Assembly (NCBI RefSeq): GCF_023653455.1
Contig: NZ_JAKEDR010000190.1
Location: forward strand, 1 to 6,043
DNA: 6,043 bases
Origin: Paraclostridium ghonii
GTDB taxonomy: Bacteria; Bacillota; Clostridia; Peptostreptococcales; Peptostreptococcaceae
Direction: 5' to 3'
Shown: positions 1 to 6,032 of the stretch, piece after piece
Layout of the letters: every line of letters starts with the position of its first letter
Numbering within the stretch: position 1 is the stretch's first letter
The notes under the pieces: model-generated
Told to the model about the DNA's origin: nothing
What the model saw: the letters and a program-made list of their open reading frames with translations, nothing else
The model's database searches: none
Program-made: the position numbers and the translations under genes

Positions 1-24
1 ATTTATAATCAATAGATTATAAAT
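1..24. repeat. AT-rich inverted repeat at window edge
   Basis: ATTTATAATC (1-10) is the exact reverse complement of GATTATAAAT (15-24), with the 4-base loop AATA between them. It has a single G-C pair per arm and no T run after it on the plus strand. The sequence beyond it on the minus strand is outside the window, so a role in termination for the minus strand cannot be judged. It could also be an operator for a neighbouring gene. Confidence 0.5.
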
Positions 25-154
25 ATCCTCTTAGAGTAAGAGTAATCTGTTTAAACTTCTGATGCAATAATTATATAAAACTTTTCATTTACTTATTCTT
101 ACTTAGTACTAAATCGCTTGATTATATTTCTTCTATAGGTTTTGTCAATTACTA

Positions 155-186
155 TATATTGTTTTATCTATAAATTAAACAATATA
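155..186. repeat. 10-bp inverted repeat beside the long hairpin
   Basis: TATATTGTTT (155-164) is the exact reverse complement of AAACAATATA (177-186), with a 12-base spacer. It sits only two bases from the base of the much longer 189-263 hairpin, so the two could form neighbouring stems in one transcript. The stem is weak (mostly A-T). No function is assigned. Confidence 0.45.
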
Positions 187-188
187 AT

Positions 189-263
189 AGGGAGTGATAG
201 TATATTTTAGCTACATTTCAAGCATCTTTTCAGCTTGTGTAGTAAAATATACTATCACTCCCT
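189..263. repeat. 75-base long-stem hairpin of unknown function
   Basis: The outer arms 189-209 and 243-263 are perfectly complementary over 21 bp (left arm begins AGGGAGTGATAG). After a single bulged G (210) the stem continues with CTACA (211-215) paired to TGTAG (238-242). After a small internal loop (216-219 against 237) it closes with AAGC (220-223) on GCTT (233-236), leaving a 9-base loop (224-232). About 30 base pairs form in total. There is no clean T run on either side, so it is not a standard intrinsic terminator, although it could stabilise the 3' end of the lipoprotein mRNA that reads into it. Other possibilities are a miniature transposable element, an end of an IS200/IS605-like element, or a structured RNA. 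No target-site duplication is obvious. Confidence 0.75.
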
Positions 264-302
264 CCATATAACATCCTCAGCAACTAATATATTATTGTAA
301 TT

Positions 303-1010
303 TTAGTTTCTATTATGAATTTTATCTGATATATCATGTTTAATACTCTCTATCTTATTTTTTCTATCTTCTATTTTGTTTTTTGTGTACTCTATCTTAT
401 TTTTTGTATCTCCTATTTTATTTTTCGCATCATTAACCTTATTATCTACTTTCCCTCTTACGTTATCTATATTTCTATCCATTTCATTTACTTTGTCTTT
501 TACATTGTTTATATCGTTATCTGCCTTATTGATTTTATCACTTACTTTGTGTTTTGAATTCTCTACTTTATTTTTTGCTAATCCTAACTTATCTGATGCT
601 GAATTTAGTTTATCTGTAGTACTACCTAGTTTAGAACTCACATTATTTTTAGCTAAATCAATATCTTCTCTAGCACTATTTATTTTACTACTTGCATCAT
701 TAATTTTTGAATCCAATCCATCTGTTAATTCTCCTGCTGAATCTAGCGAATTATTTATATCTTTTAATGTAGATTTAGTATCATCAACTTTATTAGAAAA
801 ACTATGTGCAAATTCACTTAATGAACTTATATGTGAATCTGTATCAATTTCACCAAATTTATCTCTTATTTTACCCGCTACATCAATATCTACACTACTT
901 TCTTCAGTAGTGTTTTTTTCTTCTTTTTTTTCCTTTATATCATCACTTGAACAACCTGTTAAAATCATAGTTGAAATTAATGCAGTCATCAAAAATATTT
1001 TCTTTTTCAT
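303..1010 (-). CDS. Coiled-coil lipoprotein of unknown function
   Basis: The 235-residue product has a typical lipoprotein signal: KKK at 2-4, a hydrophobic stretch, and the lipobox L-T-G-C with the lipidated cysteine at 20. The mature protein should sit on the outer face of the cell membrane. Residues 21-45 are a charged, Lys/Glu/Ser-rich linker. From about residue 82 to the end the protein is a near-continuous predicted coiled coil: small and aliphatic residues follow 3-4 spacing, and there is no proline, tryptophan or glutamine in the whole protein. Residues 93-220 form four 32-residue units, with a partial fifth at 221-235. The ATG start is supported by a strong AAGGAGG (1016-1022) five bases upstream. 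The operon terminator at 1119-1152 separates it from the lactate genes, so it is probably transcribed alone. I do not recognise a named family. Surface spacer, envelope-associated scaffold or stress-type (LEA-like) protein are only guesses. Confidence 0.85.
   Translation of the reverse strand: MKKKIFLMTALISTMILTGCSSDDIKEKKEEKNTTEESSVDIDVAGKIRDKFGEIDTDSHISSLSEFAHSFSNKVDDTKSTLKDINNSLDSAGELTDGLDSKINDASSKINSAREDIDLAKNNVSSKLGSTTDKLNSASDKLGLAKNKVENSKHKVSDKINKADNDINNVKDKVNEMDRNIDNVRGKVDNKVNDAKNKIGDTKNKIEYTKNKIEDRKNKIESIKHDISDKIHNRN
348..431 (-). repeat. Four 21-bp tandem repeats within the lipoprotein gene
   Basis: Four consecutive 21-base units start at 348, 369, 390 and 411. Units one and three differ at only one base (both begin CTCTATCTTATTTTTT). 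Each encodes one heptad of the form x-D/Y-x-K-N-K-I in the C-terminal coiled coil (isoleucines at 199, 206, 213 and 220). The near-identity suggests recent slippage or local duplication, so heptad number may vary between strains. Confidence 0.7.
351..734 (-). repeat. Four diverged 96-bp units encoding 32-residue coiled-coil repeats
   Basis: In the lipoprotein, residues 93-124, 125-156, 157-188 and 189-220 align without gaps. Apolar or small residues fall at unit positions 4, 7, 11, 14, 18, 21, 25, 28 and 32, with lysine at position 17 and an aliphatic residue at 11, 18, 25 and 32 in the four units (position 17 is K and 18 is I/L/V throughout). The spacing 4-3-4 and then 3-4 three times means one hendecad plus three heptads per unit, so each unit boundary carries a stutter in the heptad pattern (124 to 128, 156 to 160, 188 to 192). 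The unit nucleotide spans are 639-734, 543-638, 447-542 and 351-446. The DNA copies have diverged, so it is an old duplication or is maintained by selection on the helix. Confidence 0.7.
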
Positions 1011-1028
1011 AGTCGCCTCCTTATTTAA

Positions 1029-1040
1029 TTAGAATTCTAA
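1029..1040. promoter_or_regulatory. 12-bp perfect palindrome upstream of the lipoprotein gene
   Basis: TTAGAATTCTAA is a perfect 12-base palindrome lying 6 bases upstream of the lipoprotein Shine-Dalgarno (1016-1022). Its position in the probable 5' leader would suit a repressor site, but in such AT-rich DNA a palindrome this long can also arise by chance. I see no convincing -35/-10 pair for this gene. The best -10-like hexamer is TATAGT on the minus strand (1064-1069), with no good -35. Confidence 0.3.
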
Positions 1041-1118
1041 CTTTTTTACTATTTTATTATTTTACTATATTTTTGTTTGTTTGTATATAATTAAGTTGAT
1101 TTTTATGTATTTTTTCGT

Positions 1119-1152
1119 AAAAAAGAGTCGATTTTTAAAATCGACTCTTTTT
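1119..1152 (-). terminator. Intrinsic terminator of the lactate operon
   Basis: The stem GAGTCGA (1125-1131) pairs with TCGACTC (1141-1147) and extends inward through T/A pairs. On the minus strand it is preceded by five A and followed by six T (1119-1124). It begins 13 bases after the stop codon of the dehydrogenase gene, where a rho-independent terminator is expected. The plus-strand reading also ends in a T run, so it could work in both directions. It isolates the lactate operon from the lipoprotein gene. Confidence 0.9.
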
Positions 1153-1165
1153 ATTATTTATATTA

Positions 1166-2557
1166 TTAATATATCTTTCCTGGATTTAGTATGTTTTTAT
1201 GATCAAACCCTAATTTTATATTTTTTATTAACTCCATATATGATTCACTTTGAGATTGATTTAGATATTCTTTTTTTGCATATCCTATTCCATGTTCTCC
1301 TGAAACTTGTCCATTAAGCTCTCTAGACTTTTCATACATTTTTTCAAAAGCTTCTTTTAATTTTTCATTCCATTGCTCTTTATTTAAATCGTCCCTTAAT
1401 ATATAAATATGTAAGTTTCCATCTCCTGCATGACCAAAGCTTTTTATTCTTATATTTAATTTTTCTTGAAGTTCATTTGTGAATTTTATAAACTCTGCAA
1501 CTTTATCTCTCGGTACAACAACATCACACTCATCCATCTCACTTGTAGTAGCTTTTATAGCTTCTAAAAATGCTCCTCTTGCTGACCATATAGATTCATT
1601 TCTTTCTTGCGTATCTGATATAAATACATCATAAGCTCCACAATCTAAACAAAGTTTTGCCACTTGGTCATAAGCTTTTTCAATTTCTTCTTTACTATTT
1701 CCATCAAACTTTAATAATAGATAAGCATCTGATGTATTATCCGGGAATTTTTTACCTAAAAACTCTTCAGCTGCAAGTATTACGTCTCTTTCCATAAATT
1801 CTATTGCTGTTGGAATGCATTTAGATTTTATTATCTTTGGAACTGTTTCTATTGCTGTCCCTAAATCTGAAAATGGTATAAGCAAGCTTATATCTTTTTT
1901 AGGTAATGGTAATAATTTAAGTATAGCTTTAGTTACTATCCCCAATGTTCCTTCTGAACCTACTAATAAATCTTTTATACTATATCCAGAACTATTTTTT
2001 ACAACTTTTCCTCCAACATTTATTATTTCTCCATTTGCAAGTACAACTTCTAACCCTCTTACATAGTCTCTTGTAACTCCATATTTAACAGCTCTCATTC
2101 CCCCTGCATTAGTACTTATATTTCCACCAATTGTTGCACTTTTTTCTCCTGGATCTGGTGGATAAAATAAATCACTTTCACTTACATATTGACCTATAGT
2201 CATAAGTAACACTCCAGGTTCAACTGTTAATGTTAAGTTTTCTTCATCTAATTCTAATATTTTATTCATTTGACTTAGGTTTATCATTATTCCACCATAA
2301 ATAGCTACAGCAGCACCAACTAATCCTGTTCCTTGACCCCTAGGTGTTACAGGTATATTATTTTCATATGCATATTTCATTATTTTAGAAACTTCTTGTG
2401 TACTATGAACGTTTACTAATACTTCTGGATATTTTTCTACTCCACCTAATTCATCATGAGAATAATCTTCATTTATCTCATCTCCACATAAAACATTTTC
2501 TAATCCACATAAACCTTTTAAAAACTCAATATCTTTTTCATCTATTTTTTTATACAT
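1166..2557 (-). CDS. FAD-dependent D-lactate dehydrogenase subunit (GlcD/LctD family)
   Basis: The 463-residue flavoprotein belongs to the VAO/PCMH family (GlcD, D-lactate dehydrogenase, D-2-hydroxyglutarate dehydrogenase). The FAD-binding half shows [12 protein letters not shown] (71-82), [21 protein letters not shown] at about 133-153, and [20 protein letters not shown] from 187. The C-terminal FAD-oxidase half shows HAGDGNLH (376-383) and SGEHGIG (419-425). In the family H376, H383 and E421 bind the catalytic metal and H422 is the likely base, and all are present. Length is close to that of A. woodii LctD, and there are no fused iron-sulfur domains, so electrons must leave through a partner. 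That partner is evidently the EtfBA pair upstream (18-base gap). Predicted reaction: D-lactate to pyruvate, in the cytoplasm. Another 2-hydroxyacid substrate is possible, but larA in the same operon favours lactate. The ATG at 2557 has GGGGG 8 bases upstream. Confidence 0.93.
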   Translation of the reverse strand: MYKKIDEKDIEFLKGLCGLENVLCGDEINEDYSHDELGGVEKYPEVLVNVHSTQEVSKIMKYAYENNIPVTPRGQGTGLVGAAVAIYGGIMINLSQMNKILELDEENLTLTVEPGVLLMTIGQYVSESDLFYPPDPGEKSATIGGNISTNAGGMRAVKYGVTRDYVRGLEVVLANGEIINVGGKVVKNSSGYSIKDLLVGSEGTLGIVTKAILKLLPLPKKDISLLIPFSDLGTAIETVPKIIKSKCIPTAIEFMERDVILAAEEFLGKKFPDNTSDAYLLLKFDGNSKEEIEKAYDQVAKLCLDCGAYDVFISDTQERNESIWSARGAFLEAIKATTSEMDECDVVVPRDKVAEFIKFTNELQEKLNIRIKSFGHAGDGNLHIYILRDDLNKEQWNEKLKEAFEKMYEKSRELNGQVSGEHGIGYAKKEYLNQSQSESYMELIKNIKLGFDHKNILNPGKIY

Positions 2558-2565
2558 TATGATTT

Positions 2566-2570
2566 CCCCC
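2566..2570 (-). promoter_or_regulatory. GGGGG-type ribosome binding site of the dehydrogenase gene
   Basis: On the minus strand TGGGGGA stands 8 bases before the ATG, inside the 18-base gap after etfA. It lacks the central A of the usual GGAGG, so pairing with 16S rRNA needs a G-U wobble. It supports the ATG at 2557. Confidence 0.7.
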
Positions 2571-2575
2571 AGTCC

Positions 2576-3805
2576 TTATTCTAATATAGCTGCAACTTCA
2601 TCTACCAATTCATCACCGTTTGATTTCTCAAGTTCTAAATCTTCAATAAGTTTAGGTATTATATCGTAAATATCTCCAACAATTGCATAGTGCGCTGTAT
2701 CAAATATAGGAGCTTTTTCATCTTTATCTATAGATATTATGCAGTCTGATCCATTCATACCTGCAACAAATTGTATTGCCCCTGATACTCCACAAGTTAT
2801 TATAAGCTTAGGTTTTACAGTTCTACCACTTAACCCAATTTGCTTTTTAGCATCTATCCATCCAGCTTCTACTAAAGGTCTAGTCCCTGCAACTTGTCCT
2901 CCTAGTAAGTCTGCTAATTTATATAACATTTCCATATCTTCTTTTTTCTTTATAGCTCTACTTCCAACTATTATAACTTCTGCTTCTTCTATCCCAACTT
3001 CTTTGTTTTTCTTGTTAATTTCTAAAACATCTATATTAGATACTAATTTATTTTCATCTATATTACATAAAGTAACTTCGCCTGTTGGATGTTCAACTTT
3101 TTCCGGAGCTGTAAATATTTTATATCTAACTGTAGCAAATTGTGGTCTATGGTTTGGCGTGTGTATATGTGCCATTATATTTCCACCAAAAGCAGGTCTT
3201 ATTTGGTCTAAATCAGTATTCTCTTGTATATCAAGTATTGTACAGTCTGCTGTAAGCCCTGTTTTAAATCTAGCCGCAAGTCTTGGAGCTAAACTTCTTC
3301 CAATTGTAGTCCCACCAAATAATAATATAGTTGGTTTTACTTTACTTATAAAATCTTCTACACATGCAGTATATGGCTCTATTTTAAATTCTTTTAAATT
3401 TTTATAGTCATATACAAATACATTATCCACACCATAAGAAAGTAATATATCAGTTTTGTCTTTTACATCGCTTCCAACAAATATACAATAAACTGGTTGA
3501 TTAATTTTTCTTGCCATTTCTTTAGCTTTTCCTATTAACTCAAATGTTACAGGATGTATATCTCCTTCATGGTGATCAACGTATACTGCTATACCCTTCC
3601 ATTGATCTTTATCTATTTTTACAACTTCTTCTTCTATAAATTCAAATACACCTTTTGGTCCCTTTTTTATACATAACTTACACATCTTACATCCAGCACC
3701 AATTTCTAATTTTCCATCATTTAACTCTATAGCTCCAAAAGGACATATGTCTAATACTTTTTCTAATTCTTTTGCTTTATCTTGGTTTATAATTATCTTA
3801 GCCAC
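2576..3805 (-). CDS. etfA: Electron transfer flavoprotein alpha subunit with N-terminal ferredoxin-like domain
   Basis: The 409-residue protein is longer than a plain EtfA (about 320) because of an N-terminal ferredoxin-like domain. That domain has four cysteines: C21 (in ICPFGAI), C39, C42 and C45 (CxxCxxC). This is enough for one [4Fe-4S] cluster; the second cluster motif of two-cluster ferredoxins has decayed (KKGPKG after C45). The EtfA body follows from about residue 70: GRSLAPRLAARF (169-180), PAFGGNIMA (204-212), GSRAIK (281-286), and the alpha-FAD signature QIGLSGRTVKPKL (322-334) with GVSGAIQ (339-345). Family knowledge: in the A. woodii Ldh-EtfAB complex this subunit (LctC) connects ferredoxin to the flavins for electron confurcation. 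The start codon is GTG (3803-3805), backed by AGGGGGAG whose first A is the last base of the etfB stop; the gap is 14 bases. Confidence 0.95.
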   Translation of the reverse strand: MAKIIINQDKAKELEKVLDICPFGAIELNDGKLEIGAGCKMCKLCIKKGPKGVFEFIEEEVVKIDKDQWKGIAVYVDHHEGDIHPVTFELIGKAKEMARKINQPVYCIFVGSDVKDKTDILLSYGVDNVFVYDYKNLKEFKIEPYTACVEDFISKVKPTILLFGGTTIGRSLAPRLAARFKTGLTADCTILDIQENTDLDQIRPAFGGNIMAHIHTPNHRPQFATVRYKIFTAPEKVEHPTGEVTLCNIDENKLVSNIDVLEINKKNKEVGIEEAEVIIVGSRAIKKKEDMEMLYKLADLLGGQVAGTRPLVEAGWIDAKKQIGLSGRTVKPKLIITCGVSGAIQFVAGMNGSDCIISIDKDEKAPIFDTAHYAIVGDIYDIIPKLIEDLELEKSNGDELVDEVAAILE

Positions 3806-3814
3806 TTTAAGTCT

Positions 3815-3820
3815 CCCCCT
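3815..3820 (-). promoter_or_regulatory. Ribosome binding site fixing the GTG start of etfA
   Basis: AGGGGG reads on the minus strand from 3820 to 3815, 9 bases before the GTG at 3803-3805. Its first A is the last base of the TAA stop of etfB, so termination of etfB and initiation of etfA are probably coupled. No ATG lies close by in frame before residue A2, so the GTG start is well supported. Confidence 0.75.
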
Positions 3821-4602
3821 TATACTAACTTTAACTCTTTTATTTTATCTAATAATCGAGATGATACATCATCCCCTGTCCACATCTCTTTTTCTACATT
3901 TGATGTAGGTGGGAATATTTTTAAAACCTGAGTTGGAGATCCATTTAATCCATAGTGTTTTTCATCTTTATCTTCAAAATCATTAAGACTAATCATAGGT
4001 ATCTCTTTATCTTTAGTTTCAAGTTTTAATTTAAAAGAAGGTAGTCTTGGCTGAAAAATTTCTTTTTCAACAGTTATTAAACAAGGAAATTTAACTTCAC
4101 AAATTTCACGTGTATTAGGCATATCTACTTCCACAACTATACTATTTTCTTTTGTTTCTATTAGTTTTGTTACATTAGTAACATGAGGTATATCTAAAAA
4201 CTCTGCTATTTCTGGCCCAACCTGTGCAGTATCTCCATCAGTTGTTTGTTTTCCACAAATTATTAAATCAGTATCTCCTAACTTTTTAATTCCTTGTGAA
4301 AGAGTATATGAAGTTGCTAGTACATCAGCCCCGGCAAACTTTCTATCACTTACTAATACGCCTTCATCGGCCCCCATCATAAATGCTTCATGAATTACCT
4401 CTTTTGCCTGTGGTGGTCCCATACTTAAAACTTTTACTTTAGCATTATTTTCTTTTTTGATTCTTACTGCTGTCTCAAGAGCATATAAATCATATGGATT
4501 CATTTTTGAATCTACTCCATCTCTTTTTAAAACCCCTGTTACTTCATCTACCTCTACTTCTGATGTTCCTGGAACTTGTTTTATACATACTAAGATTTCC
4601 AT
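3820..4602 (-). CDS. etfB: Electron transfer flavoprotein beta subunit
   Basis: The 260-residue protein has the full length and order of motifs of EtfB. It begins [19 protein letters not shown], has the conserved [10 protein letters not shown] (34-43), VKVLSMGPP (56-64), [17 protein letters not shown] (77-93), and the flavin/nucleotide-binding loop [18 protein letters not shown] (116-133). In bifurcating Etfs the beta subunit holds the second FAD and contacts NAD(H). The ferredoxin-like domain on its partner EtfA and the adjacent dehydrogenase place it in the lactate-type confurcating group, not the butyryl-CoA dehydrogenase type; this is inference from context. The ATG at 4602 has AAAGGGGG 7 bases upstream, starting within the larA stop codon; the gap to larA is 13 bases. 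Confidence 0.94.
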   Translation of the reverse strand: MEILVCIKQVPGTSEVEVDEVTGVLKRDGVDSKMNPYDLYALETAVRIKKENNAKVKVLSMGPPQAKEVIHEAFMMGADEGVLVSDRKFAGADVLATSYTLSQGIKKLGDTDLIICGKQTTDGDTAQVGPEIAEFLDIPHVTNVTKLIETKENSIVVEVDMPNTREICEVKFPCLITVEKEIFQPRLPSFKLKLETKDKEIPMISLNDFEDKDEKHYGLNGSPTQVLKIFPPTSNVEKEMWTGDDVSSRLLDKIKELKLV

Positions 4603-4609
4603 GTGATTT

Positions 4610-4617
4610 CCCCCTTT
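4610..4617 (-). promoter_or_regulatory. GGGGG-type ribosome binding site of etfB overlapping the larA stop
   Basis: AAAGGGGG on the minus strand begins with the last bases of the TAA stop of larA and ends 7 bases before the etfB ATG. The overlap suggests that ribosomes finishing larA reinitiate on etfB. The GGGGG core replaces GGAGG, as in the other genes of this operon. Confidence 0.7.
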
Positions 4618-5887
4618 ACTTTACTATTACTGATACTCCATCAGGTATAACAGCAATCTTTGAATTTTTACCTTTTATATCAAAAGCCATTTTTAAGGCT
4701 TCATCAAAGCTACTTGCATGTTTCATGTGCATATTTTTAATCATATTAGAATCGCATAAGTCAGTTACCATAATTACTGTAAACTTTTCTAGTATTCTTG
4801 CTAATATCTGAAATTCCCATTGATCTGGTATTGTTTTATCTTTTGGAATTTTTCTTACTTTCTCTAATATTTCACTAGGTGAAGATGCATTTGCTACACT
4901 GTCATAAAAAGATTCTCCTCCATGTCCATCATTACATGCAGATATCATTATTATTACTCCACCTTCTTTGCATGTAGCTTCTGCTGCTGTCATCCCTTTT
5001 ACAGTTTGATATATATTTTGATCTAAAGGATAACCCCCATTGGTGCTAACCACAATATCAGCATCAACTGCTTCTACTTTAGATAATTTAGTTACAAATT
5101 CACATCCTGTTTCATGAGCCTCTTTTACATCGCCTGCAAAAGCCCCTATAACTTTTTTATCCTTATCTATAACTACATTTAATATGAAATCTAAATTAAC
5201 ACTTTGTGCTGCATATAACATATCTCTATGAATCGGATTATTTTCCAGATTTCCAGTCCTAGCATATGGACTATCTATAAATTCAGAACAATGGTTATAC
5301 ATTATTGTTTTAGCAGATGCAACTCCTGGAAGTACACTTTTTCTACCTCCCGAAAAGCCTGCAAAAAAGTGTGGTTCTATAAATCCTTCAGCTATTAACA
5401 AATCAGTTTCAATTATTGCCTTGTTTACAATTAAATCTCCCCCAGATGGTAATTCCCCAACTTTTATCATAGATTCTTCATCTGTTGAAAAATGCATTAT
5501 TATTTGCTCATTATCAACTATTTCTTCACCCATCTTATATACAAGTTCTTCTCTTGTACTAGGTCTATGAAACCCTGTAGATATTATTATTTTTATATCT
5601 ATATCAGGATTTGAGCTTCTTATTTTTTTTAGCATTATAGGTAGTGTTATCCTACTTGGTACAGGTCTTGTATGATCGCTAGTAATTATGACCATACTTT
5701 TTTTATCTTTAACCAATTCTTCTAATTTTTTGCTCCCTATTGGCTTATTTAATGCCTGTTCAACTATCTCAATTTCACTTAATTGAGTTTTAAAGTCATG
5801 AGACTTAGACTGTAAAACTTTTATCATGTTTTCATCTGGTATATTTATATTCATACCAGTTTTTGAATAAGGTACCGCTAACTCCAT
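4616..5887 (-). CDS. larA: Nickel-pincer-dependent lactate racemase LarA
   Basis: The 423-residue product matches LarA in length and in every active-site position I can compare with Lactiplantibacillus plantarum LarA, with a constant offset of -1. These are D71 and R74 (in DHTRPVPS), H107 (GFHRPS), H173 ([13 protein letters not shown]), K183 that carries the covalent nickel-pincer cofactor, H199 (YNH) for nickel, Q294 and K297 (QTVKG), and W357. It should interconvert L- and D-lactate in the cytoplasm. LarA homologues can act on other 2-hydroxyacids; the lactate assignment rests on the D-specific-type dehydrogenase and EtfBA behind it in the same operon. It is the first gene of the unit. The ATG at 5887 has AGGGGG 7 bases upstream, after a leader of about 110 bases. 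The cofactor needs LarB, LarC and LarE, which are not encoded in this window. Confidence 0.94.
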   Translation of the reverse strand: MELAVPYSKTGMNINIPDENMIKVLQSKSHDFKTQLSEIEIVEQALNKPIGSKKLEELVKDKKSMVIITSDHTRPVPSRITLPIMLKKIRSSNPDIDIKIIISTGFHRPSTREELVYKMGEEIVDNEQIIMHFSTDEESMIKVGELPSGGDLIVNKAIIETDLLIAEGFIEPHFFAGFSGGRKSVLPGVASAKTIMYNHCSEFIDSPYARTGNLENNPIHRDMLYAAQSVNLDFILNVVIDKDKKVIGAFAGDVKEAHETGCEFVTKLSKVEAVDADIVVSTNGGYPLDQNIYQTVKGMTAAEATCKEGGVIIMISACNDGHGGESFYDSVANASSPSEILEKVRKIPKDKTIPDQWEFQILARILEKFTVIMVTDLCDSNMIKNMHMKHASSFDEALKMAFDIKGKNSKIAVIPDGVSVIVK

Positions 5888-5894
5888 TTGTAAT

Positions 5895-5900
5895 CCCCCT
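5895..5900 (-). promoter_or_regulatory. GGGGG-type ribosome binding site of larA
   Basis: AGGGGG (minus strand, 5900 to 5895) stands 7 bases before the larA ATG and supports that start. It is one of four GGGGG-core sites in this operon, in contrast to the AAGGAGG of the lipoprotein gene. Confidence 0.75.
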
Positions 5901-5979
5901 CTTGAAATGCAACTACTAACCTAATTAGTTTTTTAAGACTTTTTAAATATTTTTTTGATATTTAGCCAAATTGGTACTA

Positions 5980-5990
5980 TGGTCATACCA
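5980..5990. promoter_or_regulatory. GntR/FadR-type operator of the lactate operon
   Basis: TGGTCATACCA is a perfect TGGT-N3-ACCA palindrome, the core recognised by FadR-subfamily GntR regulators such as LldR, PdhR and GlcC. It falls at about +8 to +18 from the expected transcription start, so a bound repressor would block transcription. A further half-site, AATTGGT (5969-5975), precedes it, and TGGTA (5972-5976) with TACCA (5986-5990) gives a wider overlapping inverted repeat. Lactate-responsive repression by an LldR/LctA-like protein is the natural guess; no regulator gene is in the window. Confidence 0.7.
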
Positions 5991-6003
5991 CTTTTATAAA
6001 TTT

Positions 6004-6032
6004 ATTATAATAAAATTTCCATAAATTTACAA
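6004..6032 (-). promoter_or_regulatory. Sigma-A-type promoter of the lactate operon
   Basis: On the minus strand TTGTAA (6027-6032, four of six matches to TTGACA) and a perfect TATAAT (6004-6009) are separated by exactly 17 bases. Transcription should start near 5997, giving a leader of about 110 bases before larA. The sequence ATAAATTTA occurs at 5996-6004 and again at 6021-6029, bracketing the spacer region; this may be only AT-rich background. Confidence 0.8.

Larger units (their letters stand above)
1..302. other. Non-coding region rich in inverted repeats, downstream of the lipoprotein gene
   Basis: I see no convincing gene in these 302 bases. Short open frames exist (for example an 18-codon ATG frame on the minus strand that runs through the 189-263 hairpin), but none has good support as a protein. 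The stretch is very AT-rich and contains three inverted repeats: 1-24 (10-bp arms, 4-base loop, touching the window edge), 155-186 (10-bp arms) and 189-263 (21-bp outer stem). A perfect 10-base palindrome TTAGTACTAA lies at 103-112. No G+C-rich hairpin followed by a T run, which would be a normal terminator for the lipoprotein gene, is visible here. What lies beyond position 1 is unknown. Confidence 0.6.

Noticed and set aside
189..263. Rho-independent terminator of the lipoprotein gene
   Set aside because: The hairpin is followed by TATTATATTG on the minus strand, not by a T run, and the stem is far longer than usual for an intrinsic terminator. Termination here is possible but not shown.
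217..273. 18-codon minus-strand ATG frame inside the 189-263 hairpin
   Set aside because: Too short, with no clear ribosome binding site at proper distance, and its codons are dictated by the inverted repeat. A type I toxin-like peptide would be longer, with a hydrophobic segment and basic end.
376..1032. Long plus-strand open frame of 218 codons opposite the lipoprotein gene, and a shorter one at 336-557
   Set aside because: Their hydrophobic, Phe/Leu/Ser-rich translations are the expected antisense of a Lys/Asn/Asp-rich repeat protein. Neither has a convincing ribosome binding site, while the minus-strand gene has a strong one and a lipobox.
1081..1317. Plus-strand open frame of 78 codons across the terminator and the end of the dehydrogenase gene
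   Set aside because: It runs through the terminator hairpin and opposite conserved dehydrogenase codons; it is an AT-rich chance frame.
2739..3407. Plus-strand open frame of 222 codons opposite etfA
   Set aside because: It lies opposite a strongly conserved gene and shows no recognisable domain or ribosome binding site. The frames at 1815-2066 and 4494-4811 are rejected for the same reason.
5888..5997. Riboswitch in the 110-base larA leader
   Set aside because: Apart from the operator palindrome and a weak 5-bp hairpin around 5911-5930, I see no conserved riboswitch core and no terminator or SD-sequestering stem.
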